A stretch of 48,684 nt of DNA from Gammaproteobacteria bacterium (GCA_029265075.1 JAJUJZ010000008.1:1-48684), one strand, 5' to 3'. Counted from the first letter of the stretch, positions 19,288 to 28,926 are shown. A program made the numbers and translations. Notes: generated from the sequence alone by a model not told the origin.

Positions 19288-20569
19288 TGTCCGCGCGCTG
19301 GCGGCCCGCACGGTGGCGGCGGTGGCCAGGCATGGCCAGTCGCTGTCGCGCGAACTGGCGCAACGTGAAGCCGAGCTGGACCGCCGCGACCGCGGTCTGC
19401 TGCGCGAACTGAGCTACGGCAGCCTGCGCTGGTACCCGCTGCTGGCGGCGCTGATCAGCCGCCTGCTGAGCAAACCGCTGGCAGCGAAAGATGCTGACCT
19501 CATGGCACTGCTGGTGGTCGGCGCCTACCAGCTCCGCCACACACGGGTGCCGCCGCACGCCGCTCTCTCTGCCACGGTCGCGGCTACGCGAGCGCTCGGC
19601 AAGGGCTGGGCCAGCGGCCTGGTGAACGGCGTGCTGCGCAATGTGCAGCGGCGCGGCGACCAGCTGATCTCACAGCTGGAGCCTGCTGCCCGGGCGGCGC
19701 ATCCGCAGTGGCTGTGGGAGCGGATCGGACAGGCGTGGCCGGCGCAGGCCGGGACCATTTTCGCCGCCAACAACGACTACCCGCCAATGTGTCTGCGGGT
19801 CAATTGCCGGCAGACCACCCGCGACGACTATCTGGGCGAACTCACGGCGGCCGGCATTGCCGCAAGCCCCTGCACCCTGGCGACCAGCGGCATTCGCCTC
19901 AACGAGCCCGTTGATGTTGGCGTGCTGCCGGGCTTTGCCACAGGGCGAGTCTCGGTACAGGATGAAGCCGCCCAGCTGGCTGCCGGGCTACTTAACCTTG
20001 AGGCCGGTCAGCGCGTGCTCGACGCCTGCTGTGCGCCCGGCGGCAAGACCGGCCATATCCTCGAAACCGCTGATCTGGCCACCTTGGTGGCACTCGACAG
20101 CGACCCCCAGCGGCTCGAACGCGTGACAGCCAATCTCGAGCGTCTCGGTGGCAAGGCAGAGCTGCGCGCAGGCGATGCGGCGCAGCCCGACAGCTGGTGG
20201 GACGGACAACCCTTCGATCGCATTCTGCTCGACGCCCCCTGCTCCGGCACCGGCGTCATCCGCCGCCATCCCGATATCAAACTGCTGCGTACGCCAGCCG
20301 ATGTGGCTACACTCGCGAGCCAGCAACAGGGGCTGCTGAAGGCGTTATGGCCGCTGCTCGCGCCGGGTGGCGAACTGCTCTATGCCACCTGCTCGATTCT
20401 GCCCGAAGAGAACAGCGACACCATCGTCGCTTTCCTCGCCGCACAGCCGGATGCGCGTGAGCTTCCGCTGCCGCCGATCGGTGAGCCACAGGCCGCTGGC
20501 CGCCAGCTGCTGCCCGCCGTCGGCCAGGCGGATGGCTTCTACTACGCGCGCCTGACCAAGGTCGGCTGA
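19280..20569 (+). CDS. rsmB: 16S rRNA (cytosine-967-C5)-methyltransferase
   Basis: RsmB methylates C967 of 16S rRNA with S-adenosylmethionine. It has an N-terminal NusB-like domain (about 1-130) and a methyltransferase domain with DACCAPGGKTGHILE (AdoMet loop) and two catalytic cysteine motifs, DAPCSGTGVIRRHPD and LLYATCSILPEEN. The frame is open from 19205 inside fmt, but the family start matches the GTG at 19280 (RDVRALAARTVAAV), giving 429 residues and an 8-nt overlap with fmt. No good ribosome site is visible, which fits translational coupling. Confidence 0.95.
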   Translation: MRDVRALAARTVAAVARHGQSLSRELAQREAELDRRDRGLLRELSYGSLRWYPLLAALISRLLSKPLAAKDADLMALLVVGAYQLRHTRVPPHAALSATVAATRALGKGWASGLVNGVLRNVQRRGDQLISQLEPAARAAHPQWLWERIGQAWPAQAGTIFAANNDYPPMCLRVNCRQTTRDDYLGELTAAGIAASPCTLATSGIRLNEPVDVGVLPGFATGRVSVQDEAAQLAAGLLNLEAGQRVLDACCAPGGKTGHILETADLATLVALDSDPQRLERVTANLERLGGKAELRAGDAAQPDSWWDGQPFDRILLDAPCSGTGVIRRHPDIKLLRTPADVATLASQQQGLLKALWPLLAPGGELLYATCSILPEENSDTIVAFLAAQPDARELPLPPIGEPQAAGRQLLPAVGQADGFYYARLTKVG

Positions 20570-20641
20570 TTGGGGCTGCGGCAAAGTCACAGTTTGAACC
20601 ACGCCGTTCCGACGGGTGAGAATGCGACCAGCGCCGAGCCC

Positions 20642-20692
20642 GGGAACGGCTCTGCCGCGCAAGAGGGCGCCCGCTCAGCGGCAGTCGTTTCC
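20642..20692. repeat. Imperfect hairpin between rsmB and trkA
   Basis: CTGCCGC/GCGGCAG (20652-20658 and 20678-20684) forms a 7-bp stem. It is extended by GGGAACG/CGTTTCC (20642-20648 and 20686-20692, one mismatch). The loop is GC-rich, and no T-run follows. The 175-nt rsmB-trkA gap holds no other signal that I see. It could be a processing or attenuation element. Confidence 0.35.
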
Positions 20693-20744
20693 TCAGCCTC
20701 TCATAACGCACAGCACCAATGATTTCGTCTGAGTCGATGGACCA

Positions 20745-22118
20745 ATGAAGATCATCATTCTGGGAGCAGGTCAGGTCGGCGGGACGCTGGCTGAAAACCT
20801 GTCGAGCGAACAGAACGACATCGTCGTCATCGACGTCGACGGCGAACGCCTGCGCGAACTTCAGGATCGCCTTGATATCGCCACGGTCGTCGGCCACGGT
20901 TCGCATCCCGACGTGTTACGACGCGCCGGCGCAGAGGACGCCGACATGCTCATCGCGGTAACCAGCAGCGACGAGATCAACATGATCGCCTGCGACGTGG
21001 CGCACCGTCTGTTCCGTACGCCCACCAAGATCTCACGCGTGCGTGCATCGGCCTATGTCAGTCACCAGGAACTGTTCGGACCGGAAGCAATTCCCATCGA
21101 TGTGCTGATCGCACCGGAGCAACTGGTCACGAATTACATCAAGCGCCTGCTCGACTATCCCGGCGCTCTTCAGGTGCTCGACTTCGCAGCAGGGAAAGTA
21201 CAGCTGGTCGGCGTTCGCGCCCACTATGGCGGTCCGCTGGTCGGCAACCGGCTGCGCAGCATTCGGGCACACATGCCGGATGTCGAAACCCGCATCGCTG
21301 CCATTTTCCGGCGTGACAGACCGATCATTCCAGAAGGTGACACCGTGGTCGAAGTTGACGACGAAGTGTTCTTCCTCGCCGCGCGAGAACACATCATGCC
21401 GGTGATGAGCGAACTGCGACGACTCGACAGCGCCTACCGACGTGTACTGATCGCGGGCGGCGGCAACATCGGTGAGCGACTGGCCGCATCGATCGAAGAC
21501 CGTTACCAGGTCAAACTGATCGACAGCAACTACGCGCGCTGCCGCCACCTTTCCGAGAAACTTGACCGAACGGTCGTATTGCATGGAAGCGCGTCTGATC
21601 GCGATCTTCTGAAAGCAGAAAACATCGCAGACACCGACGTTTTCTGTTCACTCACCAACGACGACGAAGCCAACATCATGGCTTCGCTGCTCGCCAAAAG
21701 ACTGGGCGCACGCAAGGTGATTACGCTCATCACCAACCCCGCTTACGTCGACCTCGTGCAGGGCGGGGAAATCGATATCGCACTGTCACCGCAGCAGATC
21801 ACCATCGGCAGCCTGCTGACTCACGTGCGGCGCGGCGACATCTCCAATGTGCATTCACTACGTCGTGGTGCCGCCGAAGCGATCGAACTGATCGCCCATG
21901 GCGACCGCCACTCATCAAAAGTGGTAGGAAGAAGTCTCGAAGAAATTGCGCTGCCAGAAGGGGTCACCATTGGTGCGGTAGTACGCGGGGACAAAGTGCT
22001 TCTCGCCAAAGCTGAAGTCGTGATTGAACCAGAGGATCACGTCATTCTGTTCCTGGTGGACAAGGCACGCATCAAACAAGTGGAACGTCTGTTCCAGGTC
22101 GGCATCGGTTTTTTCTGA
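20745..22118 (+). CDS. trkA: Trk system potassium uptake regulatory protein TrkA
   Basis: TrkA is the cytosolic NAD-binding ring protein that gates TrkH/TrkG potassium channels. The 457-residue product has the duplicated RCK layout: a first Rossmann domain with [15 protein letters not shown] and VIDVDGERL, a C-domain, a second Rossmann domain with [15 protein letters not shown] (about 232-246), and a second C-domain ending near [19 protein letters not shown]. No channel subunit gene is in the window, so its partner is encoded elsewhere. It follows rsmB as in Pseudomonas. Confidence 0.96.
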   Translation: MKIIILGAGQVGGTLAENLSSEQNDIVVIDVDGERLRELQDRLDIATVVGHGSHPDVLRRAGAEDADMLIAVTSSDEINMIACDVAHRLFRTPTKISRVRASAYVSHQELFGPEAIPIDVLIAPEQLVTNYIKRLLDYPGALQVLDFAAGKVQLVGVRAHYGGPLVGNRLRSIRAHMPDVETRIAAIFRRDRPIIPEGDTVVEVDDEVFFLAAREHIMPVMSELRRLDSAYRRVLIAGGGNIGERLAASIEDRYQVKLIDSNYARCRHLSEKLDRTVVLHGSASDRDLLKAENIADTDVFCSLTNDDEANIMASLLAKRLGARKVITLITNPAYVDLVQGGEIDIALSPQQITIGSLLTHVRRGDISNVHSLRRGAAEAIELIAHGDRHSSKVVGRSLEEIALPEGVTIGAVVRGDKVLLAKAEVVIEPEDHVILFLVDKARIKQVERLFQVGIGFF

Positions 22119-22197
22119 TCGCACCGAACCTCGTGCCCGACGCGTCCCCAGCGCAGGCGGTGAGCGGCCCGGCCGAGCCCGACCTCAGCATGGGCAA

Positions 22198-22239
22198 TAA
22201 CCGGTCCCGGAGAGTGGGCTTCCGAGGCCAGACCGGTTA
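22198..22239. terminator. Inverted repeat between convergent trkA and acyltransferase genes
   Basis: TAACCGGTC (22198-22206) and GACCGGTTA (22231-22239) are perfect 9-bp inverted repeats. A second inner stem, CGGA/TCCG, lies in the 24-nt loop. The 214-nt gap separates two converging genes and shows nothing else. It may mark transcript ends for both, but no T-run follows, so intrinsic termination is not shown. Confidence 0.4.
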
Positions 22240-22332
22240 CTGCCTTCGCTGGGCACGCCAGTGCTGACACCGCGCTGCGGATCCCGCACCCTTGCCGGAC
22301 ACTCCCAAACGCGACTTTGCTGAGCGCTGCAA

Positions 22333-23208
22333 TCAGTAGGGCTCTTTGCACTCCGGCGGCTGCTTCTTGAAACGCTTGTACTCCCACTGATACTGCTCGG
22401 GATGATCCAGCGCACAGCGCTCGACACTGCGATTCAACCCCGCCAGCGACACCGGCAACGACTCCGCATACAGCTCCGCCTCCGGCTCCCGGAACACCAG
22501 TCTGAAACCGCCCGGCACCCGCAGCGCATAAGCCATGATGGCCGAAGCCCTGGTGCGCTGCAGCAGATTACTGATCAGCGTCATCGTCAGCGCAGGCGTC
22601 TCGAAGAAGGGAGCAAAATCCGCACCCGTCCGTTTTGGCTCCTGATCCGGCAGCACCCCGATCAGACGCCCCTGCCGGAGCGCCTTCAGCAACGACCGCA
22701 CGCCCGAACCGTCGGCGGGAACCAGCGTCGCGCCATCGCGAGAACGCACCCGGTGCACCAGCGCATCGAACTCCGGATCCTTGCCCGGCAGATACATCGA
22801 CGTGATCCCGTAGCGGCGCCCGAGGTACATCCCCAGCAACTCCCAGTTGCCGTGATGAGGCGCCAGCAGCACCACGCCGCCGCCCGCCGCCAGCTTCTGC
22901 TGCAGCAGCTGCTCGCCCTCGATCGCGCGGATAGTTCCCAGCACTCGCGCCGGGTCGCCGAACCACACCTTCAGAATCTCGGCCGCCGTCTTGCCCAGAT
23001 CCACCAGACTGGCGCGCACCAGACGACGCCGCTCGGCTGCGGACAGATGGGGGAGGCAGCGCGCCACATTGATCTCCGTAATGCGTCGCGCGCGGCTGCG
23101 GCACGACCACAGCAGCAGACCAGTCGTGCCCCCCAGCAGCCGCAACATCCCCAGCGGCAGCGCCGCCAGCAGCTGTAACGCGCCAATGACCAGTTTTGAT
23201 TTCAGCAT
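22333..23208 (-). CDS. LpxL/HtrB-family lipid A acyltransferase (lysophospholipid acyltransferase fold)
   Basis: This 291-residue inner-membrane protein has an N-terminal hydrophobic segment and the acyltransferase core: APHHGNWELLG (H-x4-E catalytic motif, about residue 113), MYLPGKDPEFDALVHRVRSR and GVLPDQEPKRTGADFAPFF. These match the late acyltransferases that add a secondary fatty acid to lipid A. A gene of this family lies near glyQ in Pseudomonas. The frame is open far upstream, but AAGGTGA lies 5 nt before the ATG at 23208 and the encoded start MLKSKLVIGALQLL fits. Acyl-chain specificity cannot be read from the sequence. Confidence 0.9.
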   Translation of the reverse strand: MLKSKLVIGALQLLAALPLGMLRLLGGTTGLLLWSCRSRARRITEINVARCLPHLSAAERRRLVRASLVDLGKTAAEILKVWFGDPARVLGTIRAIEGEQLLQQKLAAGGGVVLLAPHHGNWELLGMYLGRRYGITSMYLPGKDPEFDALVHRVRSRDGATLVPADGSGVRSLLKALRQGRLIGVLPDQEPKRTGADFAPFFETPALTMTLISNLLQRTRASAIMAYALRVPGGFRLVFREPEAELYAESLPVSLAGLNRSVERCALDHPEQYQWEYKRFKKQPPECKEPY

Positions 23209-23338
23209 ATTCACCTTATTGGTCAGTCCGGCGCAGCAGCTGCAGACCAGACCCTCCCCCCGGCACGAGGCCGCATTGTAAAGCAGCGCTGCGTCCCGTC
23301 CAGCTACGGCCGGATTATCGGCATTGGGGCGGCTACCG

Positions 23339-23344
23339 TATAAT
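23339..23344 (+). promoter_or_regulatory. Candidate -10 box for glyQS
   Basis: A perfect TATAAT lies 35 nt before the glyQ GTG start. The best -35 at 18-nt spacing is TTATCG (three of six). A start near 23351 would give a leader of about 29 nt. No T-box or other riboswitch is visible. Confidence 0.45.
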
Positions 23345-23379
23345 CGGCCGTTTGCGTCGCACGACAGGCGAGGTGGCAT

Positions 23380-24342
23380 GTGACAACTCCCGACATCAGT
23401 ACGTTTCAGGGTCTGATACTGGCTCTGCAGCATTATTGGGCCGAGCAGGGCTGCGTGATCCTGCAACCACTCGATATGGAAGTGGGCGCCGGGACCTTCC
23501 ATCCCGCCACCTTCCTGCGGGCCATCGGTCCGGAAAACTGGGCCAGTGCCTATGTCCAGCCGAGCCGGCGGCCGGCCGACGGGCGCTATGGCGAGAACCC
23601 CAACCGCCTGCAGCACTACTATCAGTTCCAGGTGGTGCTGAAGCCGTCGCCCGACAACATCATTGACCTCTATCTCGATTCGCTCCGCCGGCTCGGATTC
23701 GACCCGCTGGTGCACGACATCCGCTTCGTCGAAGACAACTGGGAATCCCCCACACTCGGTGCCTGGGGTCTCGGCTGGGAAGTGTGGCTGAACGGCATGG
23801 AAGTCACCCAGTTCACCTACTTCCAGCAGGTAGGCGGGCTCGAGTGCTTTCCGGTCACCGGCGAAATCACCTACGGACTGGAGCGGCTGGCGATGTACAT
23901 CCAGGGCGTCGACAGCGTCTACGACCTGGTATGGGCGCGCGGGCCGGCCGGCACTGTCACCTATGGCGATGTCTACCACCAGAACGAAGTGGAGATGTCG
24001 CGCTACAACTTCGAACTGGCGCCGGTGGCCAAACTGTTCGAGCTGTTCGACCACTATGAAAGCGAGAGCCAGCGGCTGATCGCTGCCGGGCTGCCGCTGC
24101 CCGCCTATGAGATGGTGATGAAGGCATCGCACACCTTTAACCTGCTGGATGCCCGCAAGGCGATCTCGGTGACCGAGCGCCAGCGCTTCATTCTGCGCGT
24201 ACGCGGTCTGGCCCGCGCAGTCGCGCAGGCCTACTTTGACGCCCGCCTGGCGCTCGGCTTCCCGCTGGCCGACGCCGAACTGCGCCAGTCGGTGCTGGCC
24301 GATGTCGCCAGTCGTCAGACAAAAGCCGGAGGAGCCGCGTAA
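23380..24342 (+). CDS. glyQ: Glycyl-tRNA synthetase alpha subunit
   Basis: GlyQ is the catalytic alpha subunit of the bacterial alpha2beta2 glycyl-tRNA synthetase. Its class II core is clear: [20 protein letters not shown], the [18 protein letters not shown] segment, [19 protein letters not shown] and [15 protein letters not shown]. The length of 320 residues is usual. The start is GTG, since the ATG just before it runs into TGA; GAGGTGG precedes it. glyS begins at the very next base after its TAA. Confidence 0.97.
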   Translation: MTTPDISTFQGLILALQHYWAEQGCVILQPLDMEVGAGTFHPATFLRAIGPENWASAYVQPSRRPADGRYGENPNRLQHYYQFQVVLKPSPDNIIDLYLDSLRRLGFDPLVHDIRFVEDNWESPTLGAWGLGWEVWLNGMEVTQFTYFQQVGGLECFPVTGEITYGLERLAMYIQGVDSVYDLVWARGPAGTVTYGDVYHQNEVEMSRYNFELAPVAKLFELFDHYESESQRLIAAGLPLPAYEMVMKASHTFNLLDARKAISVTERQRFILRVRGLARAVAQAYFDARLALGFPLADAELRQSVLADVASRQTKAGGAA

Positions 24343-26430
24343 ATGAGCCGTACGCTACTGATCGAACTCGGCACCGAAGAGCTGCCACCCAAGGCGCTGA
24401 AAGCGCTCTGCCAGAGCTTTGCGAGCGGCATGGCCGACGGCCTGCGCAACGCCAATCTCAGCTTCGGCGCCGTTACCGGATTCGGTTCGCCGCGGCGCCT
24501 CGCGGTCCAGATCGAAGCGCTGGCCGAGCAACAGCCGGATCAGACCATCGAGAAACTCGGCCCCAACGTCGCCGCCGCGTTCCAGCCGGACGGACAGCCC
24601 ACACCCGCCGCCGCCGGTTTCGCCCGCTCCTGTGGCGTGCCGTTCGAGCAGCTGGAACGGGTCGCCACCGACAAGGGCGAGCGTCTCGCCTATCGTGCGG
24701 TCCGTCCCGGCCAGGCCACCACTGCGCTGGTACCCGAGCTGGTGCGCGCCGCACTGGACCGGCTGCCGATCCCCAAACGGATGCGCTGGGGCGCGCGCCG
24801 CACTGAGTTCGTGCGCCCGGTGCACTGGCTGGTCATGCTGTTTGGCAGCGATGTGATCGAGGGCGAGGTGCTGGGCCTGCAGGCAGGCCGCGCTACCTGG
24901 GGTCACCGTTTCCACAGCAATCAGCCCTTATCATTGGCCACCGCTGAGCAATACCAGGCCATGCTGCTGGAACACAAGGTGATCGCCAGCTTCGAGGAGC
25001 GCCGCGCAATCATTCGCCAGCAGGTAACGGAGCTGGGCGCCTCCCTGGGCGGCAGCGCCATCATCGATGACGGCCTGCTGGATGAAGTGACCGGCCTGGT
25101 CGAATGGCCGGTGGCGCTGGCCGGGCGTTTCGAAGAACGCTTCCTTGCGGTACCCCAGGAGGCACTGATCTCCTCAATGCAGGAGCATCAGAAATACTTC
25201 CACGTAGTCGATGGTGAGGGGCGGTTGCTGCCAGCATTCATCACCGTCGCCAACATCGAAAGCGCCGATCCTGATCAGGTCATCGCGGGTAATGAACGGG
25301 TGATCCGTCCCCGTCTCAGCGATGCAGCATTCTTCTTCGAGACCGATCTCCAGTTGCCGCTGGCGAGCCGCCGCGAACAGCTGCGTTCGATTGTGTTTCA
25401 GGAGCAGCTTGGAACGGTCTATGCCAAGACCACCCGGATCGCCCGGCTGGCCGAGCTGATTGCGGAGACGATCGGCGGCAGCAGCAGCTGGGCACGCCGC
25501 GCCGGCGAGCTCTCCAAGGCCGACCTGCTGAGCGGCATGGTGGGCGAGTTCGATGACATGCAGGGCATCGCTGGCAGCTACTACGCGCGCCACGATGGCG
25601 AGCCGGATGAAGTCGCGCTCGCATTGCGCGAGCACTATCAGCCGCGTTTTGCGGGCGATGCGCTGCCCACCACTGCCACCGGCATCGCTGTGGCAATGGC
25701 CGACCGGCTCGATACGCTGGTCGGCATTTTCGGCATCGGCCAGCCACCCACCGGCTCGAAAGATCCGTTCGCCCTGCGGCGGGCGGCGCTCGGCGTGCTG
25801 CGGATGATCATTGAGAAGGGCTATGACGTCGATCTGCAAGCGCTGCTGGCAGCCGCGCAACGGGGTTATCTGGAAGACGCACCAGCCATTGCCAGCGATC
25901 CGAAACTGGCAGGGACGGTGCTGAACTATCTGATCGAGCGACTGCGCGCATGGTACGAAGAGGAAGGCATCGCCGCTGAAGTGTTCCAGGCGGTGTCGGC
26001 CCGGCGGCTCAGTCATCCGCTGGACATCGATCAGCGCGTTCATGCCGTGCACCACTTCAGTCAGCTGGCGGAAGCGGAGGCACTCGCCGCCGCCAATAAA
26101 CGCGTATCGAACATTCTCGCAAAACAGGATGAAGCGGCTCTGCCCGCGCTGGATCCGGCACTGCTGCAGGAACCGGCAGAACGCGAACTGGCCGAGGCGC
26201 TGGCGCGTGAGGCGGAGGTGGTCAGACCGCTGTTCGCCGCGCGTCGCTACCGGGAAGCACTGGAGCAGCTGGCTGCCCTGCGCGCACCGGTCGACGCCTT
26301 CTTCGACAACGTCATGGTGATGGTCGATGATGAGCCGCTGCGCAACAACCGGCTGGCGCTGCTGGCGCAGTTACGGGCGCTGTTTCTGGAGGTCGCGGAC
26401 ATCTCGCTGCTGGCTGTCAGCAGCAAGTAG
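24343..26430 (+). CDS. glyS: Glycyl-tRNA synthetase beta subunit
   Basis: GlyS, 695 residues, binds tRNA-Gly and completes the alpha2beta2 enzyme. Typical segments are LLIELGTEELPPKAL at the start, KRMRWGARRTEFVRPVHWLV, EVTGLVEWPVALAGRFEE, VPQEALISSMQEHQKYF and an HD-like region (ADLLSGMVGEFDDMQGIAG), with a C-terminal anticodon-binding-type domain from about residue 580. GGAGGAG lies about 9 nt before the ATG inside the glyQ end. The two are one operon. Confidence 0.97.
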   Translation: MSRTLLIELGTEELPPKALKALCQSFASGMADGLRNANLSFGAVTGFGSPRRLAVQIEALAEQQPDQTIEKLGPNVAAAFQPDGQPTPAAAGFARSCGVPFEQLERVATDKGERLAYRAVRPGQATTALVPELVRAALDRLPIPKRMRWGARRTEFVRPVHWLVMLFGSDVIEGEVLGLQAGRATWGHRFHSNQPLSLATAEQYQAMLLEHKVIASFEERRAIIRQQVTELGASLGGSAIIDDGLLDEVTGLVEWPVALAGRFEERFLAVPQEALISSMQEHQKYFHVVDGEGRLLPAFITVANIESADPDQVIAGNERVIRPRLSDAAFFFETDLQLPLASRREQLRSIVFQEQLGTVYAKTTRIARLAELIAETIGGSSSWARRAGELSKADLLSGMVGEFDDMQGIAGSYYARHDGEPDEVALALREHYQPRFAGDALPTTATGIAVAMADRLDTLVGIFGIGQPPTGSKDPFALRRAALGVLRMIIEKGYDVDLQALLAAAQRGYLEDAPAIASDPKLAGTVLNYLIERLRAWYEEEGIAAEVFQAVSARRLSHPLDIDQRVHAVHHFSQLAEAEALAAANKRVSNILAKQDEAALPALDPALLQEPAERELAEALAREAEVVRPLFAARRYREALEQLAALRAPVDAFFDNVMVMVDDEPLRNNRLALLAQLRALFLEVADISLLAVSSK

Positions 26431-26442
26431 TTCGTGCGCTCT

Positions 26443-26472
26443 GCGCCTCGGCTGACAGGTCTGTCGAGGCGC
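26443..26472. repeat. Hairpin downstream of glyS
   Basis: GCGCCTCG (26443-26450) and CGAGGCGC (26465-26472) form a perfect 8-bp stem, with a further small stem (GAC/GTC) inside the loop. It starts 13 nt after the glyS stop. A T-run is missing, so it could be a 3'-end stabiliser or weak terminator before gmhB. Confidence 0.4.
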
Positions 26473-26589
26473 GACATCCGACTGATACTGGCGCGGGCCA
26501 GTCCGGCGCGGGGCAGGTGCCCGCAGCCCTGCGTCCTGAGATTGCCCGTGCCGCACTGAGCAGTTTTGTCAGCCCACGGCTGACCACAG

Positions 26590-27171
26590 ATGCAGGACGA
26601 TATAGTGCTGGTCATTCTCGATCGCGACGGCGTCATAAACGAAGATTCTGACAACTACATCAAGTCGCTTGCCGAGTGGCAACCGATCCAGGGCAGCATC
26701 GAAGCCATTGCGCAGCTCAGCCGCGCCGGATTCACCGTGGCTGTTGCGACCAATCAATCCGGGCTGGCGCGTGGCCTGTTTGAGCTGGAAGACCTGGAGG
26801 CGATGCATCAGCGTCTCAGCCAGCTGGTGATTGAGGCTGGCGGCGAGCTGGGGGGTATTTTTTACTGCGGCCACCATCCTGACGATGGCTGCGACTGCCG
26901 CAAACCGCGCACCGGCTTGCTGCAGGCCATCGAGCGGGAGCTGGGCGAATCCACCAGGGGCGCCTGGTTCATCGGCGATTCGATGGGCGATCTCGACGCC
27001 GCCACTGCCAGCGGCTCGGTCCCCATACTGGTGCGAACCGGCAAAGGCGAGCGCACCCTGGCACAGCTGCGGGCGGCAGAAGATCCGCGTCTTGAGACGC
27101 TGCGCATCTTCCCGGATCTGGCTGCGGCGGCGGTCGCCCTGATCGTGGAGCAGGGAGGCGCTGGCCGCTGA
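26590..27171 (+). CDS. gmhB: D-glycero-D-manno-heptose-1,7-bisphosphate 7-phosphatase
   Basis: GmhB removes the 7-phosphate in ADP-heptose synthesis for the lipopolysaccharide core. This 193-residue HAD phosphatase has the DxD motif LDRDGVINEDS at residues 11-21, ATNQSGLARG, the zinc loop CGHHPDDGCDCRKPRTG (about 97-113) and GDSMGDLDAA. The substrate-specificity zinc cysteines are intact. Its TGA shares one base with the ATG of plsC (TGATG), as in Pseudomonas. Confidence 0.94.
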   Translation: MQDDIVLVILDRDGVINEDSDNYIKSLAEWQPIQGSIEAIAQLSRAGFTVAVATNQSGLARGLFELEDLEAMHQRLSQLVIEAGGELGGIFYCGHHPDDGCDCRKPRTGLLQAIERELGESTRGAWFIGDSMGDLDAATASGSVPILVRTGKGERTLAQLRAAEDPRLETLRIFPDLAAAAVALIVEQGGAGR

Positions 27172-27932
27172 TGAGAACGCTCTGGCTGGGACTGCGTGCC
27201 GCGCTCTTTTATCTGGGATACGGCATTCTGACGGCCTGGTACAGCCTGACCGGACTGCTGTTCGCCCGCTGGTTTCCCTACGATCTGCGCACGCCTTATA
27301 TGCTCACCTGGAACAACGCCACACTGTTCTGGCTATGGCTCTGCTGCGGAGTACGAGTGCGGGTACGAGGCAGTGAAAACTGGCCGCAGGGCCGGCCCTG
27401 TGTGATCGTCGGCAAGCATCAGAGTCAATGGGAAACCTTCTTTCTGCAGATTGCCCATCCGCCGACCGCCACCGTACTGAAGCGCGAGCTGCTCGCCATT
27501 CCGTTCTTTGGCTGGGGTCTGCGGCTGATGGAACCGATCGCTATCGACCGCAGCAACCCCAAACAGGCGCTGCGGCAGATCCAGGAGCAGGGCATGGACC
27601 GCATCGCCCGCGGCCGCAATGTGCTCATCTTCCCGGAGGGGACACGCACCCCTGTGGGCAAGACGGGCAACTACGGTCGCAGCGGCGCCGAACTCGCCTG
27701 CCGCGCCGGCGTCCCGCTGGTACCTGTAGCGCATAACGCGGGCGTCTGCTGGCCGGCGCGCTCGTTCCTGAAATATCCCGGCACCATCGAGGTGGTGATC
27801 GGCAAGCCGATCGAGACCGACGGCGCCGACAGTCGCCAGCTTACCGAGCAGGTGAAAGCATGGATCGAAGGGGAGGTGGCAGCGATGCCGACGACGCCGG
27901 GCGCTCCCTGCCGGGGTCCACAGACGCCGTGA
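27171..27932 (+). CDS. plsC: 1-acyl-sn-glycerol-3-phosphate acyltransferase (PlsC family)
   Basis: The product (253 residues) acylates lysophosphatidic acid to phosphatidic acid at the inner membrane. It has an N-terminal hydrophobic region and the acyltransferase motifs GKHQSQWETFF (H-x4-E in place of the commoner H-x4-D), EPIAIDRSNPKQAL, FPEGTRTPVG and VPVAHNAGVCWP. It is coupled to gmhB by a TGATG overlap. Its last 92 nt overlap, tail to tail, the 3' end of the PAP2 gene on the other strand. Several PlsC paralogs usually exist per genome, so the exact physiological role is inferred. Confidence 0.92.
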   Translation: MRTLWLGLRAALFYLGYGILTAWYSLTGLLFARWFPYDLRTPYMLTWNNATLFWLWLCCGVRVRVRGSENWPQGRPCVIVGKHQSQWETFFLQIAHPPTATVLKRELLAIPFFGWGLRLMEPIAIDRSNPKQALRQIQEQGMDRIARGRNVLIFPEGTRTPVGKTGNYGRSGAELACRAGVPLVPVAHNAGVCWPARSFLKYPGTIEVVIGKPIETDGADSRQLTEQVKAWIEGEVAAMPTTPGAPCRGPQTP

Positions 27933-28926
27933 GGCTGGCCGTCTGATAGCGCGCAAGCACCGTCTCGAGCTGCAGCCCGAGACGCAGCCCGGCTGCTGCG
28001 AGCAGTGTCAGACAGACCACTACGGCCAGTGGGCCCGGCGCCGGGCTCTGGTGCGGATGCAGTCGGCGGAACAGCAGCGCCAGCGCAATCACCCACGCGA
28101 AGCCCAGTGCAAATCCGGCCATGACATCCGTGAGCCAGTGCACGCCCAGATAGAGCCGGGAGAAGCCAATCAGCACGATCAGAACGGCGCCCGCCGCATA
28201 GAGGCAGAGCCTGCCGATCACTGGCCATCCCGACGCCAGCAGAAAAGCGAGAAAGCCATACAGCACCATTGCCGTGGTCGCATGTCCGCTCGGAAAAGAG
28301 AAACTCTCGATGCCGCTGTAGATATTCCCCGGTCGGCTGCGCGCCAGCAGCAGCTTAAGCACCACCACTGAGAGGCGGGCAACCAGCGCCGCACCCAGCC
28401 AGTACCCTAGCGCGGTCCACAGCCGCCGCCACGCCAGCCACAAGGCGACGGCGGTGACGACGGGGGCAGTGATCCAGGCGCCGCCCAGCTCGGTGATCAT
28501 CACCAGCAAACGGTCGAGCGCCGGATCGCGCAACGTCTGCAGCCACTCGAAGACCTGCAGATCGAGGGTGACGATGCCGGCCGGCTCCAGCACCGCTTCG
28601 GCAATTTCCACCACCGCCGCCAGTGCCAGCCAGATGACGATGCCTGCGGACAGCAGCAGGAGCAGCTCGGCAGGCTGCTCCCGGCTGAGTTGCCGACGCA
28701 GCCAGCCAGCACGCTCCGGGGGCCAGTGCGCCAGCAGCCGCAGGCGCGCCGGCGCCAGCCTCCGGTTGATCCAGCCCAGCAGCAGCACGAGATGGCGCGT
28801 CACTAACCACAGTGCCCCCAGCAGCAGAAAAAAGGCCAGCAGCAACGCCAGTGCTGCAGTCGCCACAGCCGCGGGCGTCAGCCACGGTGACGTGGCTGCC
28901 AGGAAGGATGGCAGTTCAGCTTCCAT
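27841..28926 (-). CDS. PAP2 superfamily membrane phosphatase
   Basis: The product (361 residues) is polytopic, with about six or more membrane helices. The three PAP2 phosphatase motifs are complete: KLLLARSRPG (about 196-205), FPSGHATTA (about 216) and SRLYLGVHWLTDVMAG (about 262). The N-terminal 90 residues add an extra membrane segment and a basic loop. Substrates of the family include undecaprenyl pyrophosphate, phosphatidate and lipid A phosphates; the sequence does not tell which. GAGG lies 5 nt before the ATG. Its last 92 nt overlap the 3' end of plsC. Confidence 0.9.
   Translation of the reverse strand: MEAELPSFLAATSPWLTPAAVATAALALLLAFFLLLGALWLVTRHLVLLLGWINRRLAPARLRLLAHWPPERAGWLRRQLSREQPAELLLLLSAGIVIWLALAAVVEIAEAVLEPAGIVTLDLQVFEWLQTLRDPALDRLLVMITELGGAWITAPVVTAVALWLAWRRLWTALGYWLGAALVARLSVVVLKLLLARSRPGNIYSGIESFSFPSGHATTAMVLYGFLAFLLASGWPVIGRLCLYAAGAVLIVLIGFSRLYLGVHWLTDVMAGFALGFAWVIALALLFRRLHPHQSPAPGPLAVVVCLTLLAAAGLRLGLQLETVLARYQTASLTASVDPGRERPASSASLPPPLRSMLSPAR

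Noticed and set aside
23209-23379. T-box or other riboswitch ahead of glyQS
   Set aside because: The predicted leader is only about 29 nt and no T-box sequence is visible; T-boxes are not expected in this group.
22333-24132. A 599-codon frame suggesting a fusion protein upstream of the LpxL-like acyltransferase
   Set aside because: The upstream part is antisense to glyQ, and a strong ribosome site precedes the ATG at 23208, which gives the normal family length.
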